64,000 bases of DNA from Triplophysa rosa. Taxonomy: Eukaryota > Chordata > Actinopteri > Cypriniformes > Nemacheilidae. The position numbers were made by a program, and so were the translations under genes. The stretch covers positions 215,740-279,739 of the forward strand of contig NC_079896.1 of the NCBI RefSeq assembly GCF_024868665.1. Reading direction: 5' to 3'. Positions 30,700 through 44,350 of the stretch are shown piece by piece (position 1 is the first letter of the stretch; each line of letters opens with the position of its first letter). Below the pieces are notes generated by a model, which searched no databases, was not told the origin of the DNA, and saw only the letters and a program-made list of their open reading frames with translations.

Positions 30700-31459
30700 G
30701 ATTCCTCAGCAGACCTGAAAGTCACAATATAACAAAGTTGATATAAATGTCATCTGTCTGAATGAGGCAGAGAGGACAGCTGCAACATCTCCGGTGTCCT
30801 CGTGAAAATTCCAATATTAAACCAATTCATGAGATGAAAAAAATCCTCAACCCATTGAAAACTAGTGACAAACAAAGATACAAAACAACTGAAAACATCT
30901 GGGGCTTTATATCTCTTATATGAGTGAAGGCCAGACAGGTTTATTCCTCTTTCTACACACAATGCTGACTCAACATGTGTTCGATTATATTGAAGAAACT
31001 AAATACAGTCAGATTAGTGTTCATTCACAATCGCATACGTCAACGTAAAATATTCTTCAAAAGAGAATTCAAATGAATTGAGAAATAAAAGAAACGATTA
31101 AAGTTAACTAAAGAATTGGATAAATACGTAAGTAAAATATATCAAACAAAGCATTCATTACATAGTGCAATCCGTACATGACACATTTATCGTGTGTTAG
31201 TTATAAAGATCGCATCAGAGTAATGAGCGGCTGGCTCATAAGACGCAATGAGGTCACAGATGTTCGTCTTATGGACTCAACACAAGCTTCTCTATTCACA
31301 CACAGCAAACACATCTCCTGCCCGACGACAGCAAAACCCATTCTGACAGCTTCATATAAAACATCTTTCAAAGAGATTTCTCTTGCCTTTTACACGAAAG
31401 ATACCAGTCCAGCTCTTTCTCCTCTGATCTCTGCAGCAGTGTGTGTGTGTTTATAGTGC

Positions 31460-32516
<1,057 letters not shown>

Positions 32517-32648
32517 CTTGATGTTTCCACGGTTATTTACGTAACATAGGCCTATATTATTACTGTTTTTGTTTCTTATATGTTTATGTTTCCACTACAT
32601 ATTACAATGTAAAAATCCTGAGTTATTTTTAATATTGTTGATGTGAGA

Positions 32649-32694
<46 letters not shown>

Positions 32695-32905
32695 GTACAT
32701 CTATATTTGTGAGGACCGGTTTGAGTTGTAGACCAGCGGTGTGAGGACAAGGAGAGTAAAGTGAGGACATTTTGGCCGGTCCTCACTTCCAGAGACCCCT
32801 TTAAAGGGCTGTTTGAGGGTGAAGACTTGGGTTTAGGGTTTAGGTTATAATCAGGTTTAGGGTCAGGGTTAGGGTCAGGCGTGTAGTTCTGATGGTTAGG
32901 GTAAC
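32649..32905. repeat. GT microsatellite followed by a GAGGAC-type interspersed repeat
   Basis: A (GT)n run at 32649-32691 leads into sequence with TGTGAGGACCGG, GTGAGGACATTTTGGCCGGT and degenerate TTAGGGT words. It resembles the other CA/GT-associated repeats in layout but not in sequence. Confidence 0.6.
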
Positions 32906-35814
32906 GGGCTAGAGATTGCATTGCATCAATGTATGTTCTCATAAATATACTGTAGCTGAGCAAACGTGTGTGTATGTGTGTGTGTGCGTGTGTGTGCGCG
33001 TGTTTGTTGTGCTGGAAGCAGCTGTCTTCAGTCACCCACAGGAACACACAGGACCCAAACAAACCGTCCTGATGGGTTTTATAGGGTCATTGAGCCCAGG
33101 GCCCAGCTGATTTAGCCCTCTTCAAAAAAGATGATCTCAGGCAGGCGTAAAGATCTCACAAATGCTTCATTCTCCTGATGTGAATCCCTGTGGGGTCGAG
33201 AGCGTCCCGCGGTAATTACTGAGATGTCTCATAAATATCTGTCAGCGACGGCTTTGTTGTCTGACCTTTGACACGATCGCCGGACAAAATGAAGCCTGAG
33301 GTCTTTATATTTCAGGAGGGATGTTCTGTTTTGAGAATGTTTTGGTACATACTTCTCTAATTGTTTACATTTGGACTGGTCAGTGTGAGTGTTTTCAGAC
33401 ATGAGGTGGTGTTGGCTTCGGGATGACAGCGAGGTTACTGCAGTTCACATGAGATTCTTCTCCAGGTCAATACCCTCCATGAAATACTTTTAGTCTGACT
33501 TTTATGTGCTTCTCAGAAAAGATTTGTGGTTCAAATTTACTGTTACACTTCAAGGATACTTAAAAGTACAGTTTTATAAACTAAAAAAAGTGGGCAGATT
33601 TATTCCCAAATAGTAGACTTACAAGTATACTAAAGTACACTTAAAGAATATAAGGTCAATGTCAATATACTTGTTTTTGTAATGGGAATCTTGACACTGT
33701 ACCAAGGTTGTTTTAGTTTACTAAAATTAAAACTTTGAAAACGTGAACGTTGAAATCAAATAAAATACAGACTTTTTTTGAGAAAAATGTAAATGTTGCC
33801 TTAAAAATGAACTGAAATAAGTTTAAAACACTAAAAGTATAATAATAAACAAAACCTAAAATAAAAATTAATTAATCTTCTATAAAAAAATAACAAATGA
33901 ATGATATAAAATGACAAAAGCACATACCAAAATTGCTAAAACTAACTAAAATGAACATAAAAACTACAAATGTAAAAATAAAAACTAATTAAAAATATGA
34001 ATAAAACTAAATAAAACTCAAATCAAAACTATAATAACTCTGCACTATACAGAAACACAATACAGCAACAATAAAAACTAGCTTTACATTCAGGTTTTTG
34101 TCCAGATGGGATGTAGCGCTGCAAAACTTTAACCCTAACCCTCCATCACAAATATTTGCAGATTCAAGACAGTTTATCTATATATTATTGAACTTTATAC
34201 CTGTAATGAATGCACTCTTTTCATTATTTAGATGTGCTAATTTTCTAAATGCGGGTCCAAGACCCCATGAGGGAGGAAAAGACATTTAAAAAGAGCCCAT
34301 AATGTTAAGATCTAAATCCAGATTATAACTCATGTCTGATTGCAAAATATTTCAAAAATAGAATTATAGAAACCTAAACCTACCTCCATTATAGATCTAC
34401 TGCATCTCTCATTCAGTGTTGATTTGAAATAAAACCATAAACTCTGTACACATTATTCCCTCCCCAAATACTTTTGCCAAATGTCTTTCACAATATAAAA
34501 CACTTACAGTGGTGTGGAAATGCAGACTGTCTGAAACAGAAACTCTTGGAGGATTTTGTAGTTTTCCTGCGGCCGGAGAATCATGAGAGAAATGAATAAA
34601 ATCCTCTCTTGTAATCCTCTCTTTTAGTGTTGTATCTCTACAACAGGTTCTTCATATTCTGACTGGATTTATAAGGGCAGCTCCTGACGTCATATAGCTT
34701 TGTGGTTACAATTTTGGCTGTAATTCACCAGCATGTTGTGCAAGGTGAAGATTTTCCAAGTAAGGACAAGACTAAATTTAGCTTCATTGTCTTTGACTGC
34801 GTTGGATGTACTGACAGTATTTTGCTTTTTTTTTAAACTATTTGTAGATGTAAAAATGTGTTTGTTAAATTAGTCAATGTAAAAGATTGATTAAAAGAGA
34901 GCAAAACTTAAAAGAAACGTTGAGTGGTCACAGGCTACATTATGGGTTTCATGAAAGACATCACAGTGGTCTGCCCTTTTATTTTTGCAGAGTAAACCTG
35001 AAATTAGTTTGTGACTTCTTAGAAGGCCAAGTTGCAAGGTTTCATAGAATCGCATGATGTTAAACAGCTGGGTTCTGCTTGAACTGAAACCACAGAGCAC
35101 CAAGGTGGAGCTCACTTCTGAGAAACTAAATCAGCACAGGAAAAATCACACTTGAAAGTTTGAGGGCATCAGTTATAGGGCAAGCACATCAAATGTCTTG
35201 TCTTTTTTAGTAAAGGATATAAGACATTTGAAATGAGGGGTTGAGTAACGTATATTTCTTTACTGAATCACATGTTCTTGTACCAGACAGATGGGATTTG
35301 ATCTATCACCCCCACACACACTTACAGTAGAAGCAACACAAAGTTTTTTATTATAACAATATTTGGATCACCGGTCCATATCTGTGACTTGATGCGACTG
35401 TCACTATATTGACTCGTAGTTTGAGTACTTTGCAACCATTTATTCACACATAAAAACTTTATTGTAATTATGCACAAAGGGCAAAGCCTGTGAAATCTAA
35501 CTAGAGGTGCAAATAGCAACACAAAGTTTCCATGAAGAGTTATTGTTCAAGTAATGGAAAATGAGGAAGTGTAAGTGACATAGTGTAAAGGTCAAGATGT
35601 CTAAATGGCAAGTGATCTATATTAAAACTGTTCATGTGACTAATATAAGGTAAAGAACGTGATGTAGGCCTATAAGTGGCATAATAATACAGTATTTTTA
35701 AACAGTATTTATAGATGCATGTTGTGCAGTTTAATAAGATCAGTCAAATGTTCCAGATATTGTGTGAATGGAACAAAACAAGTGTTGCAATGCCTTTTAT
35801 TTAAGAAAATAACC
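32906..35814. other. pltp-pcif1 intergenic region, left part
   Basis: No gene was found. At about 33700-34060 there is A-rich degenerate sequence of AAAACTAAAAT words. The segment 33120-33310 is less repetitive and GC-balanced, and could be regulatory. The rest is AT-rich and unremarkable. Confidence 0.4.
33262..33274. promoter_or_regulatory. DR1-like nuclear receptor site
   Basis: TGACCTTTGACAC reads on the other strand as GTGTCA-A-AGGTCA, one mismatch from a DR1 (HNF4/PPAR-RXR type). It lies about 2.6 kb upstream of pltp. A 13-bp match alone is weak evidence. Confidence 0.35.
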
Positions 35815-36909
35815 CAGGGCCGTGCACAGGGGGGTGGCCCGGTGGCTAGAGCCACTGCCCCTCTGCCCTCATCCTCTAAGGTGCCCCTCTCAACCCCACC
35901 CCCACCTCCGGGCAGGCATCCATTCAAGATCCCCGCTGAAATACGTCTGTTAACACTCCGCTAGACATCCTCTGATCGGCTCCGTGTTTTCCCGCTCGCT
36001 CCCCAGTGTCACTCACAGACATTACCTGTCCGCACAGTTCATCCCATCACTGTAAGGACATTATCCACATTACAGACAGCTCTTGATACGCAGAATTAAT
36101 CATTTGATTGTTTGTAATGTTTTGCTCCTGGTTTTTTATTATTGGTGTTAACTGCTAACAACATGTACAAAATATCCATGTTCTCGTAAGAAAATGAGAA
36201 TTCTTGTCAAATCAAATTGTTGTATCGATCTGATATAAAGAACACCAAATTTGCAGTTATTGGCACACTTTGTATAAAATGCCTTCACAAAGCTGACAGT
36301 TTGTCACACTTTTAACTGCTGTGCAGTACATTTCCCATTATCTATTTTCTTAGTTGAAACCAGTAATCTATAACATATATCATATAAATAACATGTATTT
36401 AGACCATATTAATAGTAGCCCAGATAGCAGGAGAGCATGTGAAAACCATTGAATCATTTGTTAATGTTAATGCATCAATATTCCCAGCTCAGTGGTTAGA
36501 GCATGCGTGGCACTATAGCAACGCCAAGGTCATGGGTTCGATCCAAGTGATTGCGCATGCTCAGAAACAAATGCATAGAATAATGCAATGTAAGTCACGT
36601 TGGATAAAAGCGTCTGCCAAACGCATAAATGTAAATATAACTTTTGCACTGCAAATAATGTTGAAAAATGTTTGAAATTTCAACAAATCACCATTATTGT
36701 GAAAATGCTGTATATTGGCTACCACAAATGTTTTAAAAGAGTTGTACCGTAACATACGACAACATAAAATATAGATATACATATTTACTGAGTGTGATAA
36801 GTAGAAAGACATTTCTAAGAGCGTGTGCTGTCTCCTCCTGTCCCAACCCTTAGTGCCCTTTTTTTGTTGTTTCGGCCACTGCCCATCAAAATGTCTGTGC
36901 ACGGCCCTG
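35815..36909. mobile_element. 1.1-kb hAT-like element with CAGGGCCGTGCACAG ends, containing a SINE
   Basis: The left terminus CAGGGCCGTGCACAG and the inverted right terminus CAGGGCCGTGCACAG are identical for 15 bp, followed by shared but scrambled GGCAGTGGCC-like words. I see no clear 8-bp duplication and no transposase. Confidence 0.7.
36485..36640 (+). repeat. tRNA-derived SINE nested in the hAT-like element
   Basis: CAGCTCAGTGGTTAGAGCAT (A box region) and GGGTTCGATCC (B box, 36534-36544) are followed by the common fish tail TTGGATAAAAGCGTCTGCCA. It is a SINE, not a functional tRNA gene. Confidence 0.8.
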
Positions 36910-37239
36910 CAACAGCACGCAGCTGTGCATTCACACAAATGTACAATAAACCTTTAAATTTAAAGTTCAAATGACATAAAAAGAAGACCACAAATGCAAA
37001 GGGAAAAATGAACCATACCTTATTTAATGTTATAGTGGTATTTTCTTACCGAATAAAATTGAATTTTGATTACAAAGTGGGAAAGATAAATGCACACGGT
37101 TTGAAAACGTTTACGAAAAAATAATAACAAATAAATTATTTGCTTTCAATCGACTTCGAAAGAACAAATCAGAACAGAATATCCCAGTTATCGTATAAAA
37201 TAAAACAGACAGTAGTAAAAGTATGAATGTTTTAAACGC

Positions 37240-37435
37240 AGTCGCTGCCCTTCTGCAAATGGCCGCCCCGCTGCGTCGGGTCTCAACGCGGACGGCGACT
37301 GAACCGGCGCATGCGCATTAAACGACTCCGAGAGCCCGATACAAGATGGCGGAGTCGGTGGGGAGGGAGAGGCGGAGGCGGGTCCGAACTCTATAGCGCA
37401 AAGCCTATCGAGGACTCCCAACAAACCTCTCTAAG
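37240..37435 (+). promoter_or_regulatory. pcif1: pcif1 CpG-rich promoter and first non-coding exon
   Basis: The region is GC- and CpG-rich and has no TATA box. A perfect NRF1 palindrome GCGCATGCGC lies at 37307-37316 and a YY1-type AAGATGGCGG at 37343-37352. A consensus donor at 37436 (GTAAGA) ends the exon, and the coding start is in the next exon at 39215. The YY1 motif contains an ATG that opens a 16-codon upstream frame ending at 37396. Confidence 0.7.
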
Positions 37436-39196
37436 GTAAGAGATCCAGCCATCGTGGAGCCGTACCAGACATACGGGCGTGCGGCGGAACGCACGGGGCA
37501 CAAGAATATCGCCCCGGTTCCTGCATAAGTGCGCTGTGCGTGCGTTAAACAGCCGCTGTGTTACGGAGGGCGCGCAGCGCTTGGTGTGCGAGAGCGCGCG
37601 CCATCTTGTCAACCGTTTCTGCAAAGTGAAAGTGCGCGCCTAAATTATCGTGAAGATTGGCGGGGGTTTAAGTGCAGAAATGAGCGGTTTAACACACTCA
37701 AATGTTGGCCCTATGTGTCCTCGTCCTTTCTGCGCACGAACGCTGCCGAACGAGCCGCAACTCGGTCTCATTTCAGCGAGTTTTCGCGGCACGTCGACTG
37801 CGCGGCCGTCGCTCTTTGTTGGATGTTTCGCTCTCCTCCTGCGGGTTTGTTTTCGGCTGGCTCGAGCCGGCGAGCGTGCGCATGCGTGCCGTTCTCGCGC
37901 TCATTTGCGCTTTAATATAGACGACGAATACTGTAAACATTTGTGTAGGTTAGATGCGCGTTATGTGGAGTCAGTCATCTAAAATACTGTAGTGTTGGGC
38001 TGTTGTGGACACGGTACCGTGATATTACAGACGGGTTCCAGCGCTGTACCATAGTGTTGCCACAATACCGTAGTTTTCGTTTCGGCGACATACCGTGCCG
38101 TTAGGTGGCCATGTTATAATGCTACTCTGCTTTTTCATCGTGATATTACGTTACGGTGATATTACAGTATGAGTTTTTCATCATAAAGTGGTATTGCAAA
38201 AATAGTTGATTATAAATGAAATGCCCTGACAAAAATACTGTGGTGTCAGGTCGTAATATGCTACAATTGCGCCTTTTGGACCGAGATATTTCAGTCTTAT
38301 TCCTTAGCGGTTATCATATCCTTGAGCCAAATTCCTATGATGATGTAGTTGAGAGAACACCACAGTACTGTTGTAGTACTCTTGAGAAACATGATGTTTT
38401 CACAGTAATTATATCCCAGTGTTCTGATGGACAGTAGCTGGTGTTTGTTTGGATCCGTTACACTGTTAAGAGTTTTCAATAAAGAAAATGAAATGTTTGT
38501 CTTGGGAACACTGCAGATCCATGAAGTTTCACTTTCATTAGAAGCTTAAGTTGCATTATTTTCATGTTGAGCGTTTCTATTTTCACATTCACTTCAACTG
38601 TGTCCAGAGTCGACATTTATCTCATACATTTGTGAAGCTCACATCTCTTGTTCTGGGGAAATGTGTTTGTGGTCTCAGAGACGCCAGTGCAGTAAGTGTC
38701 CCAAAAGAACATGAAAACAACATGTTGTTCTGCTGATAATGTCTCGAACATTCTGTTATGTCAGAAAGTTGGTGCGTGAAAACTTTGTGTCATTGTTTTT
38801 GTTTTGGATCAGTTTTACTCCACGCGAATTTACAATAAACTGTTTGGACCGTTGTATTGATGTGTGTGAACATCAATAAAGCCTTCATGAAATTATTCTC
38901 GTTTGACACCTGAAGTCACTGAGGTTTACACAGAAGATGCCATCATACATATAACTTATACGTTGCCCTGTACTTGTGTAATGACAATAACGTTGAATCT
39001 AATCTAGTCATTGCGAATAGCCACAGAATGTTATTCATATAATATACTTTTTGTTGCAATTGAATTGAATGAAAAACAAAATCAGAATTGAATTGTACCT
39101 AGATGCATATGAAAATAAACATCTTGAATCTTAAGTGTATGTACAAGATGCGTTTATATTTGTATTTTAAGAGCATTACACTTGTTTCTCTGAAGA
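37436..39196 (+). other. pcif1: pcif1 intron 1
   Basis: CpG-rich for its first 500 bp, then AT-rich. A LINE-like tail (AATGACAATAACGTTGAATC) is seen near 38980-39005. No other gene is supported. Confidence 0.5.
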
Positions 39197-39214
39197 CAGG
39201 ACAAATGAGGAGCT

Positions 39215-42200
39215 ATGACGAGTGAAAACCACGAAATCCTAACGGCAGATCAGCCATTGGTCATGTCGCCCACCGGGTCCACATCACAGGACGCGCCCTT
39301 ATCACCCTCACCCAGCAAACCCATCCAAGAGCTGCCAGGTGTGTCACCGGAACACAAACACACAGATTTGATTAGATCTTAAAATCAAGGAATAAGAAAC
39401 CCTTTTTCGTTTGAGATGCTTGTGTCTCTGATCTGCAGTGTGTCTTTCAGATGAGCTGATTCAGGCTGGATGGTCGAAATGTTGGAGTAAAAGAGAGAAT
39501 CGGCCATATTACTTTAACCGCTTCACTAACCAGTCTCTGTGGGAGATGCCTGTCCTGGGTCAACATGACGTCATCGTAAGTTGTTGGATGTTTTGATGTT
39601 GTTTGATGTCATGGTCAGGTATCAGGTGTGACGGTTTGTCTGGGTTTGCTGTCATTGTAGTCGGATCCTCTGGGCTTGAACGCGGCTCCTGCCTCCGGCG
39701 AGGCGGCGGCTGATGCGGGACTCGGCAACGGCCAGCGTAAGAGACACTCGTCAGAAGAGATGCCTCAGCCGGTTTCCAACAGTTTCAAGAGGCCAAGGGT
39801 CAGTTCAGTTCATTAGGTGGATTTATAACTTATTTGTTTGTGAGATTTCTCATAGTGTTTATGTGTCTTTCCAATTCAGGTTGAGATTCCCGTCACTCCG
39901 ACGACTCCCACAGTCCCCATTTCTCCCAGCACACCAGGAGTCAAACCCTGGCTCTCCACCACAGATGATAAACAAGGCCAATCCAGCGTGCCCGCACCTG
40001 CTCCCTATCGACCTTCTGTGTGAGTTTGAAGTGCTGTGTTTTTCCCTACGCTTGTTTCTGTGACAGGACCATTTACACCACTTCTACACCAAATCAAATT
40101 CTGTCATCCTTTATTCTCCCTCATGTGCTTGTTTGAAGTCTTTCTTCATTGGAACTGAAAAGAAGATATTTAGAGAAATGTGCTCGTACAGTGGAAGTCA
40201 ACGAGGTTTAATATGGTTTGCGTTTCAGTGTGTACTGGGACCTGGACATTCAGACGAACGCTGTGATTCGAGAGCGGGCTCCCGCTGACCACCTGCCCCC
40301 CCACCCTGAGATGGAGCTTCAGAGAGCTCAGCTCACCACCAAACTTCGGCAGCATTATCACGAGCTGTGCTCACAGCGTGAGGGTACGTTCACATTCAGC
40401 GCTGCCGTTGGACATCATCATCACATGGAGACACTGATGTTTGAAACCGAATTGGCTCACAGTTTTGTGTCTTACTGAAACTTTCATAACTAGCCTGAGG
40501 CAAAAAGAGTGAACTTCTACAACTTCTAAATCATATAAAGACTCGTGCTGTCAAACGATTCATCGCGATTAATCGCACCCAGAATAAAAGTTTGTGTTTA
40601 CATCATATATGTTGTCTGTGTACTGTGCATATTAATTTTGTATTTATAAACACATACACATACACGTGTACTTATTTAGAAAATATTTACATTTACCAAG
40701 ACATAAAGGGTTATTACATTTAATATTTGTCTTAAATGTATGCATGCATGTGTGTGTTTTTATAAATACAAAATTAATATGCACAGTACACAGACAACAT
40801 GATGTAAACACAAACTTTTATTCTGGATGCGATTAATCGCGATGAATCGTCTGACAGCCCTAATAACTACACATCTGTTGTGAGTTTTAGAAATCTGCCC
40901 TGTTCAGTCATGGGGAAATGTGGAAGTAGAATAGATTGTAATGAACAGAACTGACTGTACGAGTATAATGTGTATAGATTTAATATAAATCTGTAGTCTT
41001 TATTTCTGTTGACTGACATTAGCTAAAAAATCTTCAAGAGATGATGGATTTTAAGTCTGTTATGTTATCGTCTATTAGTTCGCTCTCATTAATGATGGCC
41101 TCCACACTTCATCACTTCTGTCATTACAAATAATCTCCAGCTTTTCTTTAGTATTAAAAACACTAATAAGTCCACATAAGAGATTTCCACATCACTCGTC
41201 TCGCAGGCATCGAGCCCCCGCGGGAGTCCTTCAACCGCTGGCTTTTGGAGAGGAAGGTGGCGGATAAAGGTTTGGATCCGCTCTTGCCCAGCGAATGTGA
41301 TCCGGTTATTTCTCCTTCTATGTTCCGAGAGATCATGAACGACATCCCTATCAGGTCCTTATAAAAGTCTCTCGTTTTTCTGTTGTCTTACAACAATATT
41401 CAAATCTGAAAATGATCTGTAACTCCTCTCTCTGTGATGTTCAGGCTGTCTCGCATTAAATATAAAGAAGACGCCAGAAGACTCTTGTTCAAGTATTCGG
41501 AGGCGGCCAAGAAAATGATCGACTCCAGGTAAATATCTAAAAGCCAGCAAACGTTTTCGATGGTTTTTTGAATTTAGACATGAAACGGTTGTTGAAATGA
41601 ACGGTTTGTTCACAGAAACGCGACGCCGGAGAGTCGAAAGGTGGTGAAATGGAACGTTGAGGACACGATGAACTGGTTGAGAAGAGATCACTCCGCGAGC
41701 AAAGAGGACTACATGGTACATTCTCAACATTTATCTTCTGAAACGTTATGAAACACTCGTGTCTGTCTGCCGTCTTGACCCCGATGTGAACTTTCCTCAG
41801 GATCGTCTTGAGCATTTGCGGAAGCAGTGTGGCCCTCACGTGACGGCCGTGGCGAAGGACTCCGTCGAGGGCATCTGTTCAAAGATTTATCACATCTCTG
41901 CTGAATATGTGCGCAGGATCCGGCAGGCTCACCTCAAACTGCTGAAAGACTGCAACATTTCAGGTATGTTTTGTCTGTGATTTAAAGGGGTCACATGACA
42001 CGGCTAAAAGGAATATTATGGTTTGTTTTAGATGTAATGTAATGTGTCTACAGGATTTAAGGTTGATAAACGCTGTATTTTCCACACACCGTGCATGTTT
42101 GTATCTCCTCTTTGCTCCGCCTCTCTGAGATTTTTAACAAAGCTCATGGCTCTGAAAAGCGAGGTGTGCTGTGATTGGCCAGTTCACCAGTGCGTAGTGA

Positions 42201-44350
42201 TTGGTGGAATACTGCAAGCGTGTAACGCCTCTGACCATATCTGGAACATCAGGTTCCTCTTCAATTGTACTGACAGGTACGCCCACCTTACTTGCGTCTA
42301 CATTTGGGCGGTCTTAGTCAAATCAGACCACCAACTGATGTAGATTTGTGGGGGTGTGGCTACACGAGGTGTTTCAGGCAGGTCTGGGTGAGCATTCGCT
42401 TTTACATAGAATGACTCTTTTGTTCCCACACTTGTATTTCTGCTATTTTACACGTCTAATACATGCATGAGCATCTTATAACACACCAAAGACACAGAAG
42501 AACACGTGTTCATGCCATATGACCCCTTTAAACAAGAATTCAATCTGTTTTCATCTGACACGCGCTAAAGTTGGGCTTATGTTCAATGGTGTTTCTTTTT
42601 TTAAATGAGACCACCCGAGCCGTATCTACAGACTTTGCATGAACATGGAGTCTTTTATTTTGTATTAAAGTTGAAGGTGTGGAGAAGACGGAGGTTCAGG
42701 ACCGGTTGGTGTATTGTTATCCCGTCAGATTGTCCATCCCGTCTCCTCCTCAACCCCGCGTTGAGCTGCACTTTGAGAACGACATGGCCTGTCTACGCTA
42801 CAAAGGAGAAATGGTGAAGGTCAACCGTGGACATTTCAGCAAACTGGTGTGTACAACAAACACATGCAAACCGAGCTGATGAGCACACACTTGTATAGCT
42901 TTTCTGATGTGTGATATTGAGCTTCCGTTTCCATATTGCTTTGAAGAATGTGCTTTAAAACGAGGAGTTCTCAGATGTTTGATTAAATTGAATGACTGGA
43001 TTTCTCATCTTATATTCTTGCATTTCTTTCCAACGCGTGTCATAAACAGGAACTCCTGTATCGATACAGCTGCATTGATGACCCGAGGTTTGAAAAGTTC
43101 TTGTGTCGTGTTTGGTGCCTTATTAAAAGATACCAGGTAAATCTCTGATCAGAAACTAGTCACGTCAACTGCTGGAACATGACAGTAATACCGTGTTTGT
43201 CTGTGAATTACAGGTGATGTTCGGCTCAGGTGTGAACGAGGGCTCCGGCCTACAGGGGGCGCTTCCCGTCGCTGTTTTTGAGGCTCTCAATAAACAGTTT
43301 GGCGTTACGTTCGAGTGCTTCGCTTCCCCTCTGAACTGTTACTTCAAGCAGTTCTGCTCTGCGTGTCCAGACATCGACTGCTTCTTTGGGTCTCGAGGGT
43401 ACACATGCATTTTAGAAACCGTATTGTTCGATCGTAGTGCCATGCTGGCTCGTTGCTTTACCACGGTGTTTCCTCACACTTCTCTGTTCTGTCCACGCAG
43501 GCCGTTCCTCAGCTTCTCTCCGGCCAGCGGCTCGTTCGAGGCGAACCCTCCCTTCTGTGAGGAGCTCATGGACACCATGGTGAAACACTTTGAAGTTAGT
43601 GACCTCATGTCAATTTCACAGGAAACAGAATGTGTTGGTACGAGACGGCAGACGCTGACCCTCGCTCTCGTTCCCCTCAGGATCTTCTGGAGCGCTCCAG
43701 CGAGCCGCTGTCCTTCATCATCTTCGTGCCGGAGTGGCGCAACCCGCCGACCCCCGCACTGACGCGGATGGAGAGCAGTCGCTTCCGCCGGCACCAGATG
43801 AACGTCCCTGCGTTCGAACACGAGTACCGCAGCGGCTCGCAGCACATCTGCAAGAGGTCAGACACGCCCACAAATGTTCTTAAAGCTGCAATCCATAACT
43901 TTTCTGGGTTTCAAAATAAACAAAAAACAAGCAAGTACGCCTCCATACCCCAATTTACTACGGTAATCTTATAAAAATGGTTTAGAAGTCAAGCGGTTGT
44001 GTATGATGTTGTGGAAAACATGATTTTGACGAGGATCCATTCTATTTATTTATATATGTATTATTGATATCTTTTTTGCTTGTAGAGACGAGATGTACTA
44101 CAAGGCCGTCCATGGAACAGCCGTCATTTTCCTACAAAATAACGCTGGCTTTGCCAAATGGGAGCCGACCACGGAGAGAATCCAAGAGCTCCTGGTGGCA
44201 TATAATGTCTCGGGTCGTTCTTTACCGTCACCCGGTCCATCTTCCAGCAGTACCGGAGACAAAGACTCAAAACCGGCCCAGGAACGCTCCTCGAGGAGTC
44301 AAGACAACAGTCCCGTGGACAAGACTGCTCCGGACACGACAAACATTTAG
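39215..44350 (+). CDS. pcif1: PCIF1/CAPAM cap-specific m6Am methyltransferase, 15 coding exons
   Basis: PCIF1 binds the phosphorylated Pol II CTD and N6-methylates 2'-O-methyladenosine next to the mRNA cap. Exons: 39215-39338, 39451-39575, 39661-39798, 39880-40019, 40229-40383, 41207-41354, 41445-41528, 41616-41715, 41801-41963, 42671-42846, 43050-43136, 43214-43398, 43501-43594, 43681-43856 and 44086-44350; 719 residues (human 704). The WW domain is at about 42-76 ([18 protein letters not shown]...LWEMP). An NLS-like KRHSSEE...FKRPR follows. The helical and methyltransferase core includes the catalytic NPPF at 556-559 ([11 protein letters not shown]). The C-terminus is Ser/Pro-rich and unstructured. 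An upstream ATG at 39205 opens a 6-codon frame overlapping the start. The neighbouring order with ctsa and pltp matches human. Confidence 0.97.
40544..40861. mobile_element. Long-TIR MITE in a pcif1 intron
   Basis: The two ends, each about 120 bp, are near-exact inverted copies: GCTGTCAAACGATTCATCGC on the left, and the complement GCTGTCAGACGATTCATCGC on the right. Almost the whole 0.3-kb element can fold into one hairpin. It has no coding content. Confidence 0.88.
41982..42531. mobile_element. 550-bp MITE in pcif1 intron 10
   Basis: The ends are TTAAAGGGGTCACATGACAC and, inverted, TTAAAGGGGTCATATGGCAT. The left end is shared with the fragment at 1-122. The insertion site is TTAA-like. Confidence 0.78.

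Noticed and set aside
36485..36560. Possible tRNA gene
   Set aside because: The A and B boxes are present but no cloverleaf acceptor stem forms, and the SINE tail follows directly. It is a tRNA-derived SINE.
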